Source: Raphanus sativus (lineage: Eukaryota > Streptophyta > Magnoliopsida > Brassicales > Brassicaceae). Taken from it: DNA of 64,000 nt. The DNA lies in assembly GCF_000801105.2 (NCBI RefSeq), contig NC_079512.1:36473848-36537847 (forward strand). The letters run 5' to 3'. Position 1 is the stretch's first letter, and the number at the start of each line of letters is the position of its first letter. The notes under the pieces were generated by a model that was not told the DNA's origin, did no database searches, and saw only the letters and a list, made by a program, of their open reading frames with translations. Position numbers and translations under genes: made by a program. Below are positions 56,969 through 64,000 of this stretch, one piece after another.

Positions 56969-59309
56969 TACAACATTAAGACAAACAAAATATTTTTAAG
57001 ATGATGGCTAATTAATCAGAAGAAACTTTCTTTGGTTAAGTTTTCAAGCTAACGGCAATTAGATATGTAATTTACTTTACATGTTTTGATTTCTTTGTTT
57101 CATTATTTATTCTCCACTTCGTTGATGAATATTGACATTTTATTGCTTCAAGAAGAATATAATCTTTTAAATTCAATTTTTTTTCTTCACAAGAAATGAC
57201 TTTTAATTGGTTTATCAATAAGAGCTAATACTAGGAAATAGCATTGAACTTGGAAAATTCCAGGATTCAGGTTTCATCTCCAACGACATGTAACCAATAA
57301 AATTATCATTTGTATTGCGATAGTGGATGTGCACAACAACAATTCTATCCAGACCCTACTCACCTTATAATAATGAGTAAAAACATTGTTTGATATGCCG
57401 ACTCTAAACTACAACAATCATATAGTACATATGTGAAACCTGCGGCAATCAATTGATAAATTTGACACAAAAACCCTCATTCCATCCCAAAAGATTACAA
57501 ATTAATAGGTTGCCGTGAACACTGCGTTCAGCTCTGGTATAGACAATCCAAACCTTAAACATGATGAACAGAAATACATCAGAAGGTCGATCGATAGCAC
57601 AGTCTCGTAAGTCGTAGCATAGCATAGCCCTCTCTTATCAAAAACACATGATTTATTCCTACAATCTGGAAACTAAACAAAGTAGCTTGTTCACACAAGA
57701 GCATTGTTAGTGGCTCTTTTGATTAATCTGTCTTCCTAGTTCATGCAGAAGTGCACCTCATATGAATGCAAACAAAAGTTTTGGTGAAAACTTGCAACAT
57801 TAATGCAAGCGAAAACGTAAATACTATATTGTGACAATTTCCATAAAACTGAACCTTATATTATATCGATCCTTATAATAAATTAATAATAAATAAGATA
57901 CATTTAACAAGCACATCAATCTTCGCTTGACGAGGTTCAAACCTATTTGTTGCCAATAACAGGAGGTGCATACCTAAGTTTGTGGGATATATGTGACTTG
58001 ATTGATTTCAAAACGAAGGAAAACATGGGAACAAAGGAGAAACAATTTTACCAAAAAAAAAGGAGAAAACAAGACAGAAAGACAAAATGCATGACAAGAG
58101 ACACCTAGCAATACAAGAGAGACGATGAATTGTGAACGTTTACATTTTCAAGGACTGCACGACAAGAAACACAATGATTTACTTTGTAGACTATTTTATA
58201 ACCTTATCACTCACAAACAAATTCCAAGATAAAATTGTACTATCTCTGTCCTAGATATGAAACTATAACTAACATGGAAACAGGGAACACACATTTTAAT
58301 CTGAAGGAAAATAAAAATTCGATTCATCTGACAGAAAATCACATTATAATCTTCTTCAATATATTTAGTAATGGAAACGCCTACATGAAAGATTCAATAT
58401 ATTTAGTTTTTCGCCACTATATTGAATTGTCCTTCAAAATTTAGTAATGTAAACGCATACATGAAACATTCATAAAGCAATTGAAGTACTGTATATTTCT
58501 TAACCACTATATTGACTTTGATTCTTCTCAGCAGATGCATCTTCAAACCTTATCTAGACCCAATAGTTACTCGAAGAATTAAAAAAAAACACAGATTAAC
58601 GTCTATATGGCCGTATCTAGGATTAAATGCAAAAAAAAAAAGTTCCTAGATCAAGAACCAAATCCACAAAAATATTCTCGCAAAATTCACAACGTGATCA
58701 CATGGAATCAGTTATGTATAAATTCGATACCATCCACATCACACAGTAAACTATATAACATAATAATTTAACTTAGATACATGATTATATAAGCTAGAGA
58801 AAAATAATCAACTGAATCCTCAACAGTACTCTTGCAAGATCCATGATTAAAAATAGATGTGATGATCATGTGAAGCAAAGGATAACTCTACACATATTTA
58901 TGAATCAAAAGGAGTCAAATCACGGGTTATAAAAGCTAATGAGAAACCGAAAAAAGAAGGAAAAGTTAACCATATAATAATATAGCTTGAATCGAGAAAA
59001 TTAAGGATTCAAAAGAGTCAGGACCAGCCTAAGGGAAACTAGGTTAACGTTAATGGTCCCATATTAATCTCGCTTAACCAAGCCTTAAACACATGGATTA
59101 AAGCATTTTCAAGACCAATGATCTCATAAAATATAAATTTCAACAAAAGAGAAATAGAAAACAAAACCACATGCAATTAGGAACCAAATCTAGCAATGTA
59201 AGAGCAAGCTAGTATATAAATATCCAATCGTATTTAATTTACCTAGGAGAGATGAAGAACATGAGAGAGAAAGTGAGAAAGAGATGGGAACACAATTAAA
59301 GAAGAAAAC
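56969..59309. other. intergenic, downstream of MIR156
   Basis: AT-rich with no recognisable gene. On the minus strand the part next to 59310 would be the 3' portion of the pri-miR156 transcript. The short frame 58235-58444 includes two near-copies of TTAGTAATG(G/T)AAACGC and looks fortuitous. Confidence 0.5.
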
Positions 59310-59450
59310 GTGAACGGACCAAAAAGAATCGGTGCCGGAACCTGACAGATAGAGCAGTGAGCACGCAAGAGAAGCAAATGCATCGAACATGCAAAGTGCC
59401 TTTGTGTGCTCACTCTCTTCTGTCAGTTTCTTTGCGTTTCTCTTAAAATT
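59310..59450 (-). ncRNA. MIR156C: miR156 precursor (MIR156C type)
   Basis: On the minus strand, 59425-59406 reads TGACAGAAGAGAGTGAGCAC, the exact mature miR156. After a 43-base loop region, 59362-59341 reads GCTCACTGCTCTATCTGTCA plus GG, the miR156 star strand. The CTATC core is that of the Arabidopsis miR156c 3p strand, where miR156a has CTTTC. The lower stem pairs AACGCAAAGAAAC with the bases after the star (GTTCCGGCACC...). Position downstream of PGR3 matches Arabidopsis MIR156C (At4g31877). miR156 guides ARGONAUTE1 to SPL transcripts and holds plants in the juvenile phase. The precursor ends are approximate. Confidence 0.96.
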
Positions 59451-59586
59451 GACCCAAAAACTCACTCAATGGCCTTACCGACACAAGTTGTGTAAGACAG
59501 AGATGGATATTTAAAAGAGGAGACGTGTGGAGACTGTAGAGTTAGATCTGAGAGGGCTTAGGGTAAGCAAGAAAGCCAGAGAGGAT

Positions 59587-59597
59587 ATTTATAATCG
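59587..59597 (-). promoter_or_regulatory. possible TATA box of the MIR156 transcript
   Basis: The minus strand reads GATTATAAATATC here, about 165 bp upstream of the mature miR156. It is the only good TATA-like match on that strand nearby, but MIR156 transcripts often start further upstream, so this is tentative. Confidence 0.3.
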
Positions 59598-62039
59598 AAA
59601 GAAAAGAGGAAAGTTTTATTCATTTTTAGATACCCACAAATCTAGGGTTTTGACAAAATCGAGAGGGGGAGAAAATAAATTACCCAAAAAGAAAGAACAA
59701 ATGGAAGAAAGATTAGATTAAGAGGAAAGTAGAAGGGAGGAAGAATCTCTGTTAAAGAAGGAAACGAGAAACCTTATCTCTACATGTCGCTCACTCTTGC
59801 TCTATCAAGAGTCTTATCTCTGTTTTTGTTTTTTGTCTCTTTCTTCTCTCTCCCTCCTACATGCAATGGGACAGAGGTCTGGAGAGAGAGACATTTGCGT
59901 GGTATGGGATTGGATTGAACAGTAACATTGCAGTTGATAGTGGTCAAATATCACAACCTATAAACGGCAACGACAAACCTAATAAAGATCTTGAATGGTG
60001 CGAATGAATTTTGGTAAAATGGAGATAACATTACTTTTTGGGAATTCGCGTTTAACTTTGTTTTTAATTTCTTAACGACAGCCAATGAACAGCCAAAACA
60101 GGCGAAAAATAAGCAACTCAACACAACAACAGAAACAAACAAAAATATCAGAGGTTGATGTGATATATCAATTGCGGAGGTTAATTACGTCTAATTATCT
60201 GAACTATAGAAATGCATCATATATAGCTTAATGTACCACAGGCCTGTTAATATTTACGCAAGAATGTAACTTAACTATCCAAAATAGAGCGATTTTGCAC
60301 CATATATATATATATATTTTTCATAGACTTTGTTTAATATTTTAACAAAGGTAAAAAATGTTATAAGGTTAAGTTCATATGTTGACAAAAAAGAAGGTTA
60401 AGTTCATATTTTTCTCATCACCTTCATCATTGATCTCATGATCGAGAATAAGAAAATACACCAATTAAATTACTAAAACAGATTAATCTTAAATTTACCA
60501 ATTGTACGTTAAGTTATTTCGCTCGAGGCGTGTTATGTCTCAGTTGAACAATTGTACTCAAATATAAAGAACTTATTAAAAAATGTATAGTGAACTTATT
60601 CTGCTCGAGACGTGTTAATATATAAGGCGTCAGTTAAACAATTCAATTATTTCGCTCGTTTAATTCTCTTCTTAGATACGAATATTTTTTTGCTGGTGAT
60701 AAATGCTGAGAGTTGAGAATAAATGCAAAAATGGAATTATACGCGAATTTTATTGAAAACAATACTATATTTATAAGCCACCCATAAAGCAAAGTCCAAA
60801 GATGGATCAACAAAACATATACTCCCAAGAAAACGATAAGAAATCCCTTATGGTAGTTTTGCAGACCACGAGTGCGGACTGTCACGGGTACAAATCTCCA
60901 GGGTCCTGCAATTTTTTTGTAACGAGGGTGTGTGTTATTACGTAATAATTTATTATTCGTGTTTTCTCATTTTGGTACCTACTACCAGGATAGCAGATAT
61001 ATTATGGCCGTAAAAGGAAATATGTCAAAAGTAAAGTAGAAGTAAAAAAAAATAGAAGTCGAAGAACTTGTACAGCCAATTAATTCCACATTTTTATTCA
61101 AGACAAAAGAATAAACAATTACTCAAATCGCGTCATGTAAGTTTTTTAATTTCCTGGAGAAGTTTCTAAGTGCAACATGAAACGTATTTAGCAAAATACA
61201 TATATCTTTATTAGAAATATGATGAAACAGTTTTTTTTGCCGCCAAAAAAAGATCTTATAAAACTGACAATAAAATAACCAGTATATTGAAGTTCCGGTT
61301 TAACCCCAAATTTTGAATTGTCTTTAGTTTATTACTTTTTAAAATACATTTCTTTTCAAAAAGGTAAATTCAAAGAAACCAACTCTTTGTGATACCGTAT
61401 ATTTGATAGCATTTTATATAAGTGTAATTTCATTATTTTTGTTAAAGATATATATATATACTTGAAAAAGATGAAACAATTTTAGTTTCTTGAAATATAT
61501 ATGACTTGCAAATAGCTCCCGATGACAGAATATAATTTTAAAACACGTGGAGGGTGAAAAACATGAAAAGGGTAACTCTGCGTTTGACCTAGCCATATGT
61601 TCAAAGACTGTCTAATTTCATCACCTCCCGATGACAGAACATAACTCCGACTCTTTCACGAGTAGGAAATATGTGGTAAGATATTGTTGTCTGGATAGCA
61701 CTGACTTTGTCTCCACACATTATAAAAAAATGTAAAAACGAAAGTAAGATACCCTTATTTATTTTCAAAAAGCTAAAACATGTGCATAATTAAGAAAAAT
61801 TATATGAATATATATTAACATTTTAAATATATATGAGAAATTTAGAAGTTAATAAATAAATTATATAAAATGTAAAAACAGTTTATAAATAAATTATTAT
61901 TAAATTATAAATAATAAACTCACATAAATTAAAATGCCGTAGTAAAAAATAAAAACGTCAAACTGGTTTGTAAATAACATCTTAACAATAATTTTTAAAA
62001 TGTAAAATAAATATTGGTATTCTCGTACCACATGTTACT
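59598..62039. other. intergenic, upstream of MIR156
   Basis: No coding gene seen. The first few hundred bases (CT/GA-rich, 59640-59900) are probably the MIR156 promoter or leader. A diverged repeat of about 80 bp around GCTCGAGRCGTGTTA occurs near 60520 and 60602. A micro-insertion lies at 60365-60409. Confidence 0.5.
60365..60409. mobile_element. 13 bp GTTGACAAAAAAG insertion
   Basis: A perfect 16 bp duplication AAGGTTAAGTTCATAT (60365-60380, 60394-60409) flanks GTTGACAAAAAAG. It has the same terminal GTTGAC plus A run as the insertion at 44553-44597, on the opposite strand. Confidence 0.7.
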
Positions 62040-62042
62040 TAA

Positions 62043-62413
62043 GGGAAGCATTGAATCTAAAATTTGAAGTGATTTGAATTTTTTGAGTTTCTAGATGATT
62101 GCATGATGAAAATCTAAGTATCTGGTGTGATTTTTGCTAAACAAATATAAAATCTCATCTAAAATTACGAGATTTGAATTTAAATTTTTATAACTAAGAA
62201 ACCCTTTCGAGCACTCTAAAAACACTTAAAACATTGTAAAATCTTCAATTTAAATATTGTTCAATAACAGTAAATTTTAGAATGTTTTATGAAATGACAA
62301 GTCCAGTAACACTAAATTTTAAAATATTTTTTAGAATCAATATTTGAACAATAATAAATTTGTCATATTAATATAAATCACCTCGAACCATTAATTTAAT
62401 TGAATACATCCCC
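62043..62413. mobile_element. probable 371 bp MITE
   Basis: TAA at 62040-62042 and 62414-62416 flanks an element starting GGGAAGCATTGAATC and ending AATTGAATACATCCCC, an imperfect inverted pair. AT-rich, no coding. Confidence 0.5.
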
Positions 62414-62692
62414 TAAGATTAGTTTATACAAATTAGGTATGAATATAATACATGTTTAATAAAGTGAACTCGTTTTTCCTATCGGCATGAAACGTTGGTA
62501 GTGAGGGAATATGGGATCATGGACCACATGTTGTCCCATTCACCAATGACCTTCCATCTGTTACATCACATATCATTTATCTAATGTCTAGATCTTGTTC
62601 TAAGTAATACTACTTGTGTTTTTCTTTTTATTTTACTGATAAAACCAATAATCTATTTAACTTACAATTTTTATATGCACAACCCACCGAAG

Positions 62693-62740
62693 ACCTCAGA
62701 TCTTTTTTTTTTTTGTTAATCATGTTAAAACCTCAGATCT
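62693..62740. mobile_element. 26 bp poly(A)-tailed insertion
   Basis: ACCTCAGATCT (62693-62703, 62730-62740) flanks 26 bp that on the minus strand read TTTAACATGATTAAC followed by 11 A. Confidence 0.6.
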
Positions 62741-62919
62741 AGTGGCCTTATATCCTTTCTTGCAAGGCTGTTGATAGACAATTAAAGTCTAAAACCCATG
62801 ATCACTGTGTGACTATATAATAGAAAAACACATGTAAATGGAATATCCCTTAGATATGGGAAGCAAACATTGAGGTTAGGAATCTTTAAGCATCTATGTA
62901 ATATCTCGATTTCCTCATG

Positions 62920-63600
62920 TACATATATATGTAAAAATGTTTAAAAATTTGATTTATCATCAACATGCACTTATATTATTTTTCACACATCTATTTAAAA
63001 ATTTCAGTTATTTATATTTTTGGGCTATAATACGTAATGAAATGATGGGTGCATAATCTAACGAAAAATAATTCGCAACGAGACCAAACACAAGGAAATG
63101 TGATATAGTGATTGTAAGATTAGTAAACATAACTTTCGAACTTTAAAAAACATTAACACATTATCTGTTGCACGGGACGGGATCCACGAACCGAACGAAC
63201 GGGACATATCATGGTGCGCAATCGAAGTGTTCCGCTTATGAGTGGGGTGAATTCTAACATTCCGATTTCTGGTATATGTAAAAAAAACTTAAAAACTGAT
63301 TTGATTACTATATCATCATAATACACATATCTTTTCTATCACACATCCATTTATAATTTCAGAATTAATCGTGTTTGGATTAGAATAGTTATCGTAATTT
63401 ACGATACCGTGCAAGTAAAACCAAAACACGACAAAATGTGATTGTAACATGATTTTCGAGGTTTAGAAAAAAATAACGCACCATCTGCTGTATGGAGATG
63501 AGATCCAGAGACCGAATGAACGGATGTCGAAGGCCCACACTGGTGGTCGCGACGTTACAATCTCGTAGACCATTAACATGCGTGAAATAGTTTGTTTCAA
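62920..63600. repeat. two diverged tandem units of about 350 bp
   Basis: Parallel landmarks recur about 350 bp apart: ATATGTAAAAA, CACACATCYATTTA plus AATTTCAG, AAATGTGAT, ATCTGYTG, then GGGATCCACGAACCGAACGA (63179) against GAGATCCAGAGACCGAATGA (63499). I cannot name the element. Confidence 0.6.
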
Positions 63601-64000
63601 GTCTTTCCTCGACTTAAAAACAAATCCTCGAACAAAATAAATTCGGGAAATTTATCTCAAGGCATCTACAATTCAAAGCCACAAACACTAGTTATTTGGG
63701 ATACTAAAGAAAAAATGTTGCAAATCAATTTTTGTAAAGAAGCGTCAAGGAATTATTCACATTTAGTTTGAGAAGATGACCACTTTTACATTGGTGAACA
63801 TATAGTTTTGTATATTGTACTACTCTAGGGTAGATGGATACTAATATACAAGGGAACATAACAGTTTTGTAAAACACTAATATAAAACTGAAATTTGAAT
63901 TGAAAATTAAAGTCCAGTTTAAGGGTGTTCAGTTCATTGCTGTGTTGAGATTCGGTTCGGATTTGCGTTCTTTGATATATGGTTTTAGATTCGCAAGCCT
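63601..64000. other. AT-rich intergenic DNA at the right edge
   Basis: No gene seen. The last 80 bp (GGGTGTTCAGTTC, then GATTCGGTTCGGATTTG) resemble the interior of crucifer Helitrons such as 55372-56968 and may be one entering from the right. Confidence 0.4.

Overview
The window is plant nuclear DNA, almost certainly from a Brassica-type crucifer. It is AT-rich, has intron-containing genes, and carries crucifer-type Helitrons, PIF/Harbinger MITEs, LINEs and a SINE. Its gene order matches the Arabidopsis thaliana chromosome 4 interval running from NPY1/MAB4 (At4g31820) through the At4g31830 small membrane protein, ENODL15 (At4g31840) and PGR3 (At4g31850) to MIR156C (At4g31877). Locus names are from memory of the Arabidopsis map; homology is read from the sequence. 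PP2C and GPX genes that lie between PGR3 and MIR156C in Arabidopsis are not visible here.

Layout. (1) 1-12.9 kb: two minus-strand F-box/kelch genes (4575-5624, 6944-8059), a relic of the last NPY1 exon (2.7-2.95 kb), an orphan exon resembling the C-terminus of ADP-glucose pyrophosphorylase large subunit (6701-6798), and a probable 3.5 kb Helitron (8641-12116) with remains of an RPA1-like gene. (2) 12.9-33.3 kb, block A: NPY1-A, At4g31830-like-A, ENODL15-A and a broken PGR3-A cut off by an LTR that runs into a 100-N assembly gap. (3) 33.6-53.9 kb, block B: a second copy of the same about 20 kb with NPY1-B, At4g31830-like-B, ENODL15-B and an intact PGR3-B that continues to 54372. (4) 54.4-64 kb: a Helitron, a MIR156 hairpin of the MIR156C type (minus strand, about 59.31-59.45 kb), a MITE and diverged repeats.

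The main feature is the duplicated block. The copies differ by many clean insertions with target-site duplications and empty sites in the partner. Block A alone has a 3.4 kb LINE carrying nested MITEs and a small non-autonomous copia-type (TRIM-like) element. Block B alone has two MITEs, a 1.36 kb Helitron, two LINE-type 3' ends (one inside the ENODL15 5' leader) and a 15 bp micro-insertion. PGR3-A has at least five frame-breaking indels, yet 1,044 bp in its middle is identical to PGR3-B, which suggests gene conversion or an assembly chimera. Whether A and B are a tandem duplication, two haplotypes or two homoeologous loci joined by scaffolding cannot be settled, because the junction is a gap.

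Functionally the genes are independent: auxin-dependent organ formation (NPY1), chloroplast RNA stabilisation and translation (PGR3), a GPI-anchored cell-surface phytocyanin-like protein (ENODL15), SCF-type ubiquitin ligase adaptors (F-box/kelch) and phase-change control (miR156). I found no novel enzymatic or defence system. The least conventional signal is a set of very short poly(A)-tailed insertions (8-26 bp) flanked by 11-18 bp direct repeats, several ending in GTTGACAAAA or close variants, which look like extremely 5'-truncated retroposition events.
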